Shown one piece after another: positions 50,001 to 58,221 of a DNA stretch of 64,000 nt (within the stretch, counting starts at the first letter, position 1; each line of letters starts with the position of its first letter). The translations under genes were made by a program, and so were the position numbers. The DNA lies in contig NZ_AUDD01000004.1 of assembly GCF_000425285.1 (NCBI RefSeq), positions 124,001 through 188,000 on the forward strand, in the 5' to 3' direction. The notes under the pieces are model-generated. The model was not told the DNA's origin. It searched no databases and was given only the letters and a program-made list of their open reading frames with translations. The DNA comes from Acidipropionibacterium jensenii DSM 20535 (GTDB lineage Bacteria > Actinomycetota > Actinomycetes > Propionibacteriales > Propionibacteriaceae).

Positions 50001-51403
50001 TCCGGCTGCGCTCCCTGCACGCCGCCGCCAAGGACCGGCAGAGTCACCCGCGTCCGGCCCCGACGGGCCACCTCAGCGACGACCGGGTGCCCTTCACCAA
50101 GGAGATGAAGGCGACCCACACGATCCTGGTGCCCCAGCTGGCCCCCTACCAGACCACCCTGGCCGAGGCGGCGCTGCGCAGTTGCGGGTACCGCGTCGAG
50201 GTGCTGGAGACGGCACCGAGGTCCGACATCGAGTACGGCCTGTCCCTGGTCAACAACGATGCCTGCTTCCCGGCGATCGTCGTCATCGGCCAGCTGGTCT
50301 CGGCGCTGAGATCGGGGCGCTACGACCTGGAGCACACCACCCTCTTCCTCACCCAGACCGGTGGGATGTGCCGCGCCACCAACTACATCGCACTGCTGCG
50401 CAAGGGACTCAAGGACGCCGGCTTCGGCGCCATCCCGGTGATCGCCGCCAGCCTGCAGGGGGTCGAGGAGAACCCCGGGTTCAGTCTCACCGGGCCCCTG
50501 GTGCACCGGATGGTTCAGGCCATCTCGCTGGGCGACCTGCTGCAGAAGGTGCACCTGAGAACCCGCCCCTACGAGGCCGTGGCGGGATCGGCCGACGCGC
50601 TGATGGAGCACTGGACGACGATCTGCCGCGAGCACTTCACCGGCTCCAGCCACTCCCAGACGCTCGGTGGCAAGACCTCCTACCGCCGACTGATCGCCGG
50701 CATCGTCTCCGACTTCGACGCCCTGGAGTTGCGCGACATCGCGCGCAAGCCGCGTGTCGGGGTGCTCGGCGAGATCCTTGTCCAGTTCCATCCCGACGCC
50801 AACAACCACATCGTGGAGACCATCGAGGCCGAGGACTGCGAGGCTGTGCTGCCCGGACTCATGTGGTTCGTCTACAACTGCCTGTCCTCGGGGGACTACA
50901 ACTACAAGACCTTCGGCACCGACAAGTGGGGACGCCACATCAAGAAGGCCTTCCGGGCCCTACTGCTGCAGTACCAGAAGCCGATCGACGCCGAGCTGGC
51001 CGCCAGTTCCCGGTTCGAGGTCTCCACCCCGATCACCACCCTGATGTCGGAGGCCCAGAAGATCGTGGAGCTCGGCAACCAGGCCGGGGAGGGCTGGTAC
51101 CTGGTCGGCGAGATGGTCGACATGATCCGCGGCGATGTCCCCAACATCGCCTGCGTCCAGCCCTTCGCCTGTCTGCCGAACCACGTCACCGGACGGGGGA
51201 TCTTCCGGGAGCTGCGACGTCAGTACCCGCAGGCCAACATCGTCTCGGTCGACTACGATCCCGGCGCCTCCCAGGTGAACCAGCTCAACCGGATCAAGCT
51301 GATGGCGGCCACCGCCAGGGACCGCAACGCCGCACCGGCCGAGGACATCCCGACCTCTCCGGCGACCGCCCCGGTGGTCCCTCAGGAACTCGCCGGAGTC
51401 TGA
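47033..51403 (+). CDS. 2-hydroxyacyl-CoA dehydratase activase-like megaprotein (BcrAD/BadFG + DUF2229)
   Basis: 1456 residues. Two tandem ASKHA ATPase modules of the BcrAD/BadFG type come first. The first has MGLDIGSTTIKAVVFDGD (from residue 12) and CAGGTGAFIDQMA. The second (about 325-590) has GIDAGSTTIKSVLLDD, ACSSGCGSFLQTFA and SRCTVFMNSSVKQAQKEGA. Next is a cysteine cluster, CTLCQNHC near 615, with NRCDRG. A DUF2229/dehydratase-like C-terminal half follows, with further cysteines (FGCGLDAI, GMCRATNY, ACVQPFACLPNHV). Such proteins bind a 4Fe-4S cluster and use ATP to drive an electron; free-standing large versions have no known substrate. Start options are GTG 47033, ATG 47039 or ATG 47066; none has a strong Shine-Dalgarno sequence. 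It is divergent from a TetR gene. No separate dehydratase subunits are encoded here. Confidence 0.85.
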   Translation: MLMDAGRADLRMGLDIGSTTIKAVVFDGDPLTGAAIVFEDYRRHHADITGAISTLLADAAEALPGAMVRVSVTGSAGLGTADALNVPFIQEVMAETAAVQHWNPDADVLLELGGEDAKITYLKPVPEQRMNGSCAGGTGAFIDQMATLLHTDAPGLDDLASRATTTHPIASRCGVFAKSDLQPLINEGARHEDLAASVMRAVATQCIAGLACGRPIRGQVIFLGGPLHFMPSLRKAFGDVLAGKVDHFVTPERAQLYVAMGAALKAESAPLSLSHLATRARTARTQSGVSQSMPPLFHDQAELDSFHSRHARTKLPARPLSSARGDLFLGIDAGSTTIKSVLLDDSLTIVASHYASNEGDPVNAAVGILADLYDNLPEGARIARTCTTGYGEGLVKAALGAEDGEVETMAHYRAAEHLRPGVTSIIDIGGQDMKYLRVFDNCIDSISVNEACSSGCGSFLQTFAAGMDTDIRSFAQMSLLAEHPVDLGSRCTVFMNSSVKQAQKEGATPSDIAAGLSYSVVRNALYKVIKLTDPAQLGERVVVQGGTFLNDAVLRAFELLTGHEVVRPDEAGLMGAYGAAMTARARFHAGEDSEGVGLRDRAELDGFAVETHRDDCTLCQNHCQRTISTFSDGRVFVSGNRCDRGAEVDNKAAGRRPKSELPNVFEAKYKRLFSYRRLTAKKAFRGDLGLPRALNMYENYPFWFTTLSALGYRVMISGRSSHELFDKGMESIASENICYPAKLNNGHIEDLIERGVKRIFDPCIRFEQVSVEGADNHFNCPVVASYPEVIRANVEDLRDKDVELLSPFLSLADPEKLAERLAEVFAADGVSYEEAREAIDKGLAEDASFHADIRQMGEDALAYMSEHQVPGIVLAGRPYHVDPEIHHGIPEMANSLGLAVLTEDSVAHLGADLLERPLRVRDQWMFHSRLYQAAAFVASRKDLEIVQLNSFGCGLDAITTDQVREIMAARDRIYTTLKIDEVSNLGAARIRLRSLHAAAKDRQSHPRPAPTGHLSDDRVPFTKEMKATHTILVPQLAPYQTTLAEAALRSCGYRVEVLETAPRSDIEYGLSLVNNDACFPAIVVIGQLVSALRSGRYDLEHTTLFLTQTGGMCRATNYIALLRKGLKDAGFGAIPVIAASLQGVEENPGFSLTGPLVHRMVQAISLGDLLQKVHLRTRPYEAVAGSADALMEHWTTICREHFTGSSHSQTLGGKTSYRRLIAGIVSDFDALELRDIARKPRVGVLGEILVQFHPDANNHIVETIEAEDCEAVLPGLMWFVYNCLSSGDYNYKTFGTDKWGRHIKKAFRALLLQYQKPIDAELAASSRFEVSTPITTLMSEAQKIVELGNQAGEGWYLVGEMVDMIRGDVPNIACVQPFACLPNHVTGRGIFRELRRQYPQANIVSVDYDPGASQVNQLNRIKLMAATARDRNAAPAEDIPTSPATAPVVPQELAGV

Positions 51404-51443
51404 TCCACCGCGGTCGGCCCGGGGTAGTGTGGGCCCTGTCTGG

Positions 51444-51462
51444 ATACCCCATGGGGGTTTAT
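51444..51462 (+). promoter_or_regulatory. CsoR-family-like operator before the CDF exporter
   Basis: ATACCCCATGGGGGTTTAT contains a perfect CCCCATGGGG core with AT-rich ends. This is the G-tract, A/T-flank pattern of CsoR/RcnR-type metal regulators. It lies 20 bases before the start codon, downstream of a candidate -10 (TAGTGT, 51425-51430). No csoR gene is in the window. Confidence 0.5.
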
Positions 51463-51482
51463 CGAGAAGGGTTCTCGCCATC

Positions 51483-52691
51483 ATGTCTGAGCACCGCGAT
51501 CCGACCGAGCGGCACGAGCGGCACAGCTGCGGGGAGGACGCCGGGCATCTGGCTCACTCCCCCGGTGGGTCTCACCGCAATCCTGACTCGCACGGGGTCT
51601 CTGGCCCGGAGGGGTCTGGCCCCTGGACGATCTCGGGGGCGCACGGGCCATCGGACACCCGGACAACCTCGGGGGCGGAGTCGGTGCCGGGCTCTCACAG
51701 GCTGCCGGATCCCTCGGCGCAGAACTCCTCGGCGGTGCAGCGTCCCGGGCATCAACACGATGAACACCAGCGCGATGAGCACCGGCACGGAGGACACCAG
51801 CATGGTGGGCACGGTGTCTCGCGGAGGCGGTTGTCCGCCGCCCTGGCGGTGACCGTAGTCGTCCTGGTCCTCGAACTGGTCGGTGCGTCCATCTCCGGGT
51901 CTCTGGCCCTGGCGGCCGATGCCGGACACATGGCGGTGGACTCCACAGGGTTGGTGGTGGCTCTGATCGCCACCGTGCTGATGGCCCGGCCCCGCGACGA
52001 CCGGCACACCTGGGGCTGGGAGCGATCGGAGATCATCGCGGCCGCGCTCCAGGCCGGAATGCTGGTGATCATCTGCCTGATGGTCGCCTGGGAGGCGATC
52101 CAGCGGCTCGCATCCCCGACGCCGCTGGACCCGTTGCCGATGCTGGCGATCGGAGTCATCGGACTGGTCGCCAATGCCGTGTCCCTGTTCATCCTGGCCG
52201 GGGGGCGTGGGGACTCCCTCAACATGCGCGCGGCCTTCCTGGAGGTGGCCAATGACGCACTCGGGTCACTGGCCGTCATCGTCGCGGCGATCCTGGCGCT
52301 CACCACCGGCTGGCACACCGGTGACGCGGTGGCCTCCCTGTTCATCGCCGTGCTGATGGCACCGCGGGCGGTCGTGTTGTTGAGACGGTCGTTGCGCATC
52401 CTCATGGAGGAGACTCCCGAGGGTCTGGATCTGGCGATGGTGCGCGACCACATCCTGTCGATCCCGGGGGTTGACGACGTCCACGACCTCCACGTCACGA
52501 CCATCTCCACCGGAAATGTCTCCCTCACCGCCCACCTGACGGTGGCCCCCGAGGTCGACGAGCCGGGAAGTGTGCTGATCGTCCACGCTCTGGAGGACTG
52601 TGTGGCCTCGCACTTCCCGGTGCCCGTCACCCACTCCACCGTCCAGATCGACTCACCGCAGCACCGGGACCACGAGCGGCTGCGCCACTGA
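51483..52691 (+). CDS. Cation diffusion facilitator metal exporter with His-rich N-terminus
   Basis: About 402 residues. A CzcD/ZnT-type proton-metal antiporter. The first 115 residues are disordered and His-rich (MSEHRDPTERHERHSCGE; HQHDEHQRDEHRHGGHQHGG). Six membrane helices follow. The helix 2 metal site is H149-x3-D153 (GHMAVD). In helix 5 the expected HxxxD is E254-x3-D258 (EVANDALGS), so one metal ligand differs. A cytosolic C-terminal domain (VRDHILSIPGVDDVHDLHV) is complete. The ATG at 51483 follows AGAAGGG at 12 bases, rather far. The metal could be zinc, cobalt, nickel or another. It converges on the disrupted DUF222 gene. Confidence 0.93.
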   Translation: MSEHRDPTERHERHSCGEDAGHLAHSPGGSHRNPDSHGVSGPEGSGPWTISGAHGPSDTRTTSGAESVPGSHRLPDPSAQNSSAVQRPGHQHDEHQRDEHRHGGHQHGGHGVSRRRLSAALAVTVVVLVLELVGASISGSLALAADAGHMAVDSTGLVVALIATVLMARPRDDRHTWGWERSEIIAAALQAGMLVIICLMVAWEAIQRLASPTPLDPLPMLAIGVIGLVANAVSLFILAGGRGDSLNMRAAFLEVANDALGSLAVIVAAILALTTGWHTGDAVASLFIAVLMAPRAVVLLRRSLRILMEETPEGLDLAMVRDHILSIPGVDDVHDLHVTTISTGNVSLTAHLTVAPEVDEPGSVLIVHALEDCVASHFPVPVTHSTVQIDSPQHRDHERLRH

Positions 52692-52810
52692 TCCTTGGGG
52701 TACTCGCCCGCGGTTCTGCCGTGTGTCGGCCGTGTCTCGACGTCACCCCTCATCGGCACCGGTCGACCGAGTAGCGAGGTCGCCCAGCGGACCGCTTCTG
52801 TCCGATAACA

Positions 52811-52861
52811 GAGGTCTGGTCGACTTCGGCGCAATAGACGCACCCAAACTCGACCACACCC
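52811..52861. repeat. Palindromic repeat, copy 1
   Basis: 51 bases beginning GAGGTCTGGTCGACTT and ending AACTCGACCACACCC. The ends are inverted repeats (TGGTCGA and TCGACCA, longer with mismatches), giving a stem of roughly 12-14 base pairs. It matches copy 2 at 47 of 51 positions. Weaker similarity continues about 40 bases to the left in both copies. Confidence 0.8.
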
Positions 52862-53006
52862 TGTAGCCCTCCCGGGATCAGGACCACTCACCACGAGCCA
52901 GCCACACTCAACATCCAGCCATGTCCCGAAGGCTGTTCGCCTCACCACTGATCGTCGACGGCCCGGCTCAACCCGGTGCCCAGCAAAGGAACTGCGTCCG
53001 CGACGC

Positions 53007-53057
53007 GAGGTCTGGTCGACTTCGGGGCAGGACACGCACCCAAACTCGACCACACCC
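53007..53057. repeat. Palindromic repeat, copy 2
   Basis: Same orientation and structure as copy 1, 196 bases away start to start. Differences lie only in the central loop, so the pairing arms are conserved. That pattern suggests selection on the hairpin or a mobile palindromic unit. Confidence 0.8.
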
Positions 53058-53259
53058 ATCCAGGATCACGCCGTGAAGGCTGGCTCAGTTCCTGCTGTGA
53101 ACGCCCCTGATGAGGACCTGGTCTGGCCACCGAGGCTTGCCGCGTGGTCGCTGCCCGCATCTTCAAGCGTCGTCGACACTCGGGCTCAGTCACAGCGGAC
53201 CCGGTGGATGTTCGCCGGGCCCTTCACCGTGACGTCGAGCCGATCGCGATCCCGGCCCG

Positions 53260-54643
53260 TCACTTCTCCGGTGCGACAGGCCGGTCGTCTGCTCTGCCCG
53301 CGAGTCGGTGGGTGTGACCGTTGACAACGGCGAAGCGCATACCGGTGGGCGAGGTCCACAGGTAGAGGCCCTGGGCAGGCTGGACGACAGTCCAGGACCC
53401 CGCGGTCTTGGCTCGATGCTCGGATCGGGAGAGCGGGCCGAGGTTGGAGGTTCGCGTCTGGCCCCTAGCAGCTGGACCATCGCGGCCGCCGGGCCGGTAC
53501 GGCTCGGTGTGGTCCAGATCACAGGTCCACGATCTGAGACTCGAGTTGGGGGAACACCGAGGTGTCCTCCCGAATCTGCATCTGCATCCTCATCCGGGTC
53601 GGGATCCGGTAGCCGTCGAAGGACAGGTCCTGGTTGAGATCGATGACCGGGATCGCCCGGATCCTGAAGTGCCCCAGCAGATCGGCCAGCTGGCTCACCA
53701 GCACCGGCCCCACATCACCGCCACGGGTTGTCACCTCCGCGAGCCTGCCGGCCCACGTCGTGGGGTCGAGGTCCTCGGCACTGATGTGCACCACCACATC
53801 GGCCAGCGGCAGCACCGGCGCCGGGCTCGCGCTCGAGAAGACACCGGTCCGTGAACCACCGCGGCTGTCGTCGGAACCCTCCCCGCCGTCGCCCTCGGGA
53901 AGATAGGGGGTGGCCATCATCTCCATTGCCACAGCCCTGAGAAATGGCAGAGAATCCTGGGCGCCCTCGGCAATCAGGTGATCAGCCAGTCGCCCCAGGG
54001 AATCCTCCAGGTGCAGCGCCGATTTCGTGCCGATCCTGGCGAACACCATGGATGTGGAGTCACCGTTGTGCCTGATCCTCACATACTTCTCGTCCCGGGC
54101 CTCCCTGGCCTTCTTGAGGGCCAAGGCCTTGTCGGCTGTGACGATGTATCCCCGGGCCTTCTTCTCGATCCTGCTGAATCCCACTCCTGAATCCCAGTGG
54201 CGCGACAGTTTTCGGTCCACCTCCAGAGCACCGTCCAGACCGAGCTCCCGGCGGGCCGACACGATCCTGCGAGCCTGCCACACCTCCAGGTGCAGATCCT
54301 GAACCGCCTGCCACATCACCGGGTGGCGGGAACGCAGGCTCGCAGCATCATGCACCAACCGCCATGCCACCGGTTCGGAGACTCCCAGAGCAGCCGCGAC
54401 CTCCAGGGCCACGAACTGCCCAACCTCCCCGGCACCTGCAGCCCCCACCGGGACACGGCGCTCGGCCGCTGGATGTTCGACCCCCAGCCTGTCGGGAAGG
54501 GTCCACATGTCGATCATCTCGAGCACCGCGCGAAACTTCTCCACCTCGGCCCGTCGAACTATTCTCTGCGCATTGGCCAGACGTTTCCTGGCCGACCGGA
54601 CGGCAATTCCTCCTGCCCAGTCATCAAGTGGTTCGGTGTCCAT
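53260..54643 (-). pseudogene. DUF222/HNH endonuclease (13E12-type), frameshifted
   Basis: The N-terminal DUF222 part is one frame from the ATG at 54643 to a stop at 53519 (374 residues). It includes LEVAAALGVSEPVAWRLVHDA, LHLEVWQARRIVSARREL and IRAIPVIDLNQDLSFDGYRIP. The HNH half lies in another frame: CDLDHTEPYRPGG, then SNLGPLSRSEHRAKT, QPAQGLYLWTSPTG and FAVVNGHTHRLAGR, stopping at 53260. Removing one base from the run of five Gs at 53548-53552 joins the two as VFPNSSLRSWTCDLDH and gives an intact protein of about 460 residues. The family is repeated in actinobacterial genomes and linked to mobile DNA. The break may be real, phase-variable or a sequencing error. G+C is a little lower than in the neighbours. 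Confidence 0.85.
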
Positions 54644-54759
54644 GTATCAATTACACCAACGACCACTGACACTTCTGACTCCCAGAAACCCGTTGATCTC
54701 AGAATGCGGACAATCTCTGGAACTATTCTCCAGCAGAAGGATCGGACTGCGAAATCAGC

Positions 54760-56118
54760 TCACCACTGGCCGACAACGCCTGGGTGCAGGTCATCTGCCG
54801 GAGGCTGCCAGGCCGCGGAGTCGGCGTCGACCTGGTCACCGGAACGGATGTCCTTGACCTGGTCGGACCCCACTTGGCCAAGTCGTCCCGGGAACCACAC
54901 GAAGGGGATCCCCCGCCGGTCGGCGTGCTTGATCTGCTTGCCGTACTTGTCGGCCCTGGGCGCCACCTCGCAGGCGATGCCCCGGGCGCGCAGGGACCGC
55001 GCCACATCCTCGGAGACGCCCCTCTCCTCCTCGGTGTTCACCGCCACCAGCACCGCGCTGGGCACCGTCCGGGTGGAGGTGAGCTGCCCCTTGGAGATCA
55101 CCGGCGCCAGCAGGCGGGTGAGGCCCAGCGAGATGCCCACCCCCGGGTAGGTGTGCTTGCCGTCGGAGGCCAGGGAGTCGTAGCGGCCGCCCGAGGACAC
55201 CGACCCCATCGACTCGTGACCGACCAGCTCGGTCTCGTAGACGGTGCCCGTGTAGTAGTCCAGGCCACGGGCGATCTTGAGGTCGGCGACCATCCGGCCC
55301 GGCACCGCCTTGTTCACGGCGGTGACGACCCGGTTCAGGGAGTCCAGCCCTTCCTCCAGCATCTCGTTGGACACCCCGAGATCGCGCACCTGGTCGATGA
55401 AGGAGTGGTCGGCCGAGCAGATCCCGGCCAGCGCCACGCACTTGTCGGCCTGGTGGTCGCTCAGCCCGAGCTCCTCGGTGAGCAGCTCGTGGACCGCCTC
55501 GGGCCCGATCTTGTCGTACTTGTCGACCCGCTGGAGGACGCCGGCGGGCTCCTCGATACCCAGCCCCCGGTAGAACCCCTCGGAGAGCTTGCGGTTGTTG
55601 ACGTGCATCAGCACCGGCGGGAATCCCAGCTCGGTGTGCAGCCTCTCGAGGGCCTCCAGCATCACCAGGGGGGCCTCGACGTCGTGGTGCTCGGCCAGCG
55701 TCTCGGAGCCGACGATGTCGATGTCGGCCTGGCTGAACTCGCGGTAGCGGCCCTCCTGGGGCCTCTCACCCCGCCACACCTTCTGGATCTGGTAGCGGCG
55801 GAAGGGGAAGTCCAGGTGTCCGGCATTCTCCAGCACATAGCGGGCGAAGGGCACCGTGAGATCGAAGTGCAGACCGAGCTGGTCCTTGTCGCGATGGGAG
55901 TCGTGCTCATCGGCCTGCAGCCGACTCACCACGTAGACCTCCTTGTCGATCTCCCCCTTGCGGGTCAGCGACTCCATCGTCTCGACCGCCCGGGTGGTGA
56001 TGGGGGCGAACCCGTGGAGCTCGAAGGTCTCCTCAAGAATCCGGACGACGTGGTTCTCCACCATCTGTCCCTGGGGCAAGAACTCGGGGAAACCGGACAA
56101 CGGCTTGAGGCGGGGCAT
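54760..56118 (-). CDS. hisS: Histidyl-tRNA synthetase
   Basis: 452 residues. A class II synthetase. It begins MPRLKPLSGFPEFLPQGQM. Motif 2 QIQKVWRGERPQEGRYREF and the histidine-binding signature ARGLDYYTGTVYE are present, as is SSGGRYDSL. The C-terminal anticodon domain follows (AVLVAVNTEE, GIACEVAPRADKYGKQIKHADRRGIPF). A candidate -10 (TAGACT) lies about 70 bases upstream on the minus strand. It is preceded by the MBL-fold gene, as in mycobacteria. The C-terminal tail beyond about 435 is not conserved. Confidence 0.96.
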   Translation of the reverse strand: MPRLKPLSGFPEFLPQGQMVENHVVRILEETFELHGFAPITTRAVETMESLTRKGEIDKEVYVVSRLQADEHDSHRDKDQLGLHFDLTVPFARYVLENAGHLDFPFRRYQIQKVWRGERPQEGRYREFSQADIDIVGSETLAEHHDVEAPLVMLEALERLHTELGFPPVLMHVNNRKLSEGFYRGLGIEEPAGVLQRVDKYDKIGPEAVHELLTEELGLSDHQADKCVALAGICSADHSFIDQVRDLGVSNEMLEEGLDSLNRVVTAVNKAVPGRMVADLKIARGLDYYTGTVYETELVGHESMGSVSSGGRYDSLASDGKHTYPGVGISLGLTRLLAPVISKGQLTSTRTVPSAVLVAVNTEEERGVSEDVARSLRARGIACEVAPRADKYGKQIKHADRRGIPFVWFPGRLGQVGSDQVKDIRSGDQVDADSAAWQPPADDLHPGVVGQW

Positions 56119-56261
56119 GAAGGATTCCTTCTGATCTGGGAGATGAGATCGGGTTGACGATGAGTAGGGGCGGTACGACCTGAGATGGTCAGTCTAGAAG
56201 CCGGGATCGTGGATGGCGTCGATGGCCCACGGCCCGGGGTGCCGGCGCAACTGCGGCCGGA

Positions 56262-56936
56262 TCAGCCCAGGCCCTGGAGGTACGGGTTGGTCCTGCGCTC
56301 CTGGTCCATCGTGGTCGCCGGTCCGTGACCGGGCAGCAGGTGGGTCCTGTCATCGAGGGCGCCCACCACACGGGCGAGGCTGGTGGCCATCACCGAGGGG
56401 TCGCCCTCGGGCATGTCGGTGCGCCCCACCGATCCGGCGAAGACGACGTCCCCCGACATCACGATCGGTCCGTACTGCTCGTCGACCAGTCGGATCATCG
56501 AGCATCCCGGGGTGTGACCGGGGGCGTGCAGGAACTGCAGGTCGAAACCGGCCAGCTCGTGGTGGGAGTCGGGAGCCACATCGACGACCTCATCGGGCTC
56601 CTCCAGAGTGGTGGTGCCGTAGAACTGCTCGATGAGGGGGGCGGCCTCGGGCATCAGCGCGGCCATCGGGTCCGACAGCAGGTTGCGGTCGTCGACCGGG
56701 CACAGCACCGGAATGCGGTAGTCACGGCAGATCTCGCGGGCCGACCCGACATGGTCGATGTGACCGTGGGTCACCGCCACCGCAGCCGGCCGGAGCTGGT
56801 GCTCCGACAGCGCCCGGGAAAGCATCTCGAGGGCCCCGACACCGGGGTCGACGACGACGCAGTCGCTTCCGGGTCCGGCCGCCACGAGGTAGCAGTTGGC
56901 CTGCCAGGGGCCGGTGACGAAGGAGACGATGAGCAC
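56262..56936 (-). CDS. MBL-fold hydrolase (glyoxalase II-like)
   Basis: About 224 residues. The metallo-beta-lactamase motif THGHIDHVG is followed by HAPGHTPGC, SGDVVFAGSVGRTD and PGHGPATTMDQERRTNP, the pattern of hydroxyacylglutathione hydrolase-like enzymes. Actinobacteria lack glutathione, so the true substrate is probably another thioester. The start is taken as the GTG at 56936 (MLIVSFVTGPWQANCYL), leaving 31 bases to the divergent DUF349 gene. A start at 56969 would overlap that gene. The MBL-hisS order is conserved. Confidence 0.9.
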   Translation of the reverse strand: MLIVSFVTGPWQANCYLVAAGPGSDCVVVDPGVGALEMLSRALSEHQLRPAAVAVTHGHIDHVGSAREICRDYRIPVLCPVDDRNLLSDPMAALMPEAAPLIEQFYGTTTLEEPDEVVDVAPDSHHELAGFDLQFLHAPGHTPGCSMIRLVDEQYGPIVMSGDVVFAGSVGRTDMPEGDPSVMATSLARVVGALDDRTHLLPGHGPATTMDQERRTNPYLQGLG

Positions 56937-56967
56937 AACCGCCACAATATCGGGCAAGATGGCCCTC

Positions 56968-58212
56968 ATGAGTCAGGTTGCAGGTCCGCAGTCATTCGGT
57001 CGAGTCGATGAGGACGGAACCGTCTATGTCCGCACCCCTGATGGGGAGCGGGCCGTTGGGCAGGTCCCGGATGTGTCCGGCGAGGAGGCGATCGCGTTCT
57101 TCGTCAGACGCTACAACTCCCTGGAGACGGAGGTGGGATTGCTGGAGTCGAGGTTGAAGTCCGGCCGGTTGTCCCCCGAGAACGCCCGCCAGGCCGCCGC
57201 GAAGCTGCGCACATCGATCCTTGAGGCCAACGCGGTGGGCGACCTGGCCTCGCTGGCCGCACGGCTGGACGCGCTGACCCCCGACATCGAGGCCCGCGCC
57301 GCCAGCCGCCGCGAGGAGAAGGCCGATGCCCAGGCCAAGGCACGCCAGGCCAAGGAGGAGATGGTCGGCCGGGCAGAGCAGATCGCGGCCGGCACCGACT
57401 GGCGCGGCGGGGTCACGAAGTTCCGGAACCTGCTCGACGAGTGGAAGAAGCTCCCCCGGATCGACCGGACCACCGACGACGAGCTGTGGCACCGGTTCTC
57501 CAGCGCCAGGACCACCTACACCAGGCGTCGCAAGGCCCAGTTCGCCGAGCAGAACGCGAAACGCGAGGATGCCCGCAAGATCAAGGAGGCCATCATCGAG
57601 GAGGCGGCCCCGCTGGCCACCTCCACCGAGTGGGGACCCACCGCGCGGGACTTCCGCGACCTGATGGCCCGCTGGAAGGCCGCCGGCCCGGCGCCCCGCG
57701 AGGTCGATGACGCGCTGTGGAAGAAGTTCCGCAAGATCCAGGACACCTTCTTCGACGCCCGGACCGCCGCAATGAGCCAGCAGGATGAGGAGTTCCGGGG
57801 CAATCAGGAGGCCAAGGAGACCCTCCTGGAGGCCGCCGAGAAGCAGATCCTGCCGATCAGCGACATCAACGCCGCCAAGGAGCAGTTCCGCTCCTTCCTC
57901 GACCGGTTCAACGAGATCGGCAAGGTTCCGCGCGACGCGATCCGCCGGATCGACGCCCGGGTGCGCGACCTGGAGGAGAAGGTCCACTCCGCCGAGCAGG
58001 CCGAGTGGAAGCGCACCGATCCTCAGGCCCGCGAGCGGGCCGAGGAGACCGTCACGATGCTCCAGTCCCAGATCGACAAGCTCACCGCCGACGCCGAGAA
58101 GGCCGAGGCGGCCGGCAAGGACGCCGACGCCCGCAAGGCCCGCGAGTCCGTCCAGACCTACCAGAGCTGGCTGGACCAGGCCCGCAAGACCCTGGACGAC
58201 TTCACCGCCTGA
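56968..58212 (+). CDS. DUF349 coiled-coil protein
   Basis: 414 residues built almost wholly of charged helices. The DUF349 repeats are visible as LDEWKKLPRIDRTTDDELWHRF, RDLMARWKAAGPAPREVDDALW and SFLDRFNEIGKVPRDAI, each with the W/F-x-x-A-G-x-x-P-like core. The N-terminus FGRVDEDGTVYVRTPDGERAVGQ is also conserved. The family has no known function. The ATG at 56968 (MSQVAGPQ) is preferred. It is divergent from the MBL gene with a 31-base gap, and its stop is 9 bases from the end of thrC. Confidence 0.88.
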   Translation: MSQVAGPQSFGRVDEDGTVYVRTPDGERAVGQVPDVSGEEAIAFFVRRYNSLETEVGLLESRLKSGRLSPENARQAAAKLRTSILEANAVGDLASLAARLDALTPDIEARAASRREEKADAQAKARQAKEEMVGRAEQIAAGTDWRGGVTKFRNLLDEWKKLPRIDRTTDDELWHRFSSARTTYTRRRKAQFAEQNAKREDARKIKEAIIEEAAPLATSTEWGPTARDFRDLMARWKAAGPAPREVDDALWKKFRKIQDTFFDARTAAMSQQDEEFRGNQEAKETLLEAAEKQILPISDINAAKEQFRSFLDRFNEIGKVPRDAIRRIDARVRDLEEKVHSAEQAEWKRTDPQARERAEETVTMLQSQIDKLTADAEKAEAAGKDADARKARESVQTYQSWLDQARKTLDDFTA

Positions 58213-58221
58213 CCTGCTGCT

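Larger units (their letters stand above)
52692..53259. other. Gene-free stretch with two palindromic repeats
   Basis: 568 bases between the CDF stop and the end of the broken DUF222/HNH gene. No reading frame has family features or a good start. It holds the two 51-base repeats listed separately. The remaining sequence shows no tRNA, riboswitch or promoter that I can recognise. Confidence 0.6.

Noticed and set aside
51752-53059. Minus-strand frame spanning the CDF gene and both palindromic repeats.
   Set aside because: It overlaps the CDF gene over most of its length, has Ser/Arg-rich sequence typical of an antisense frame, and its apparent internal similarity comes only from the DNA repeats.
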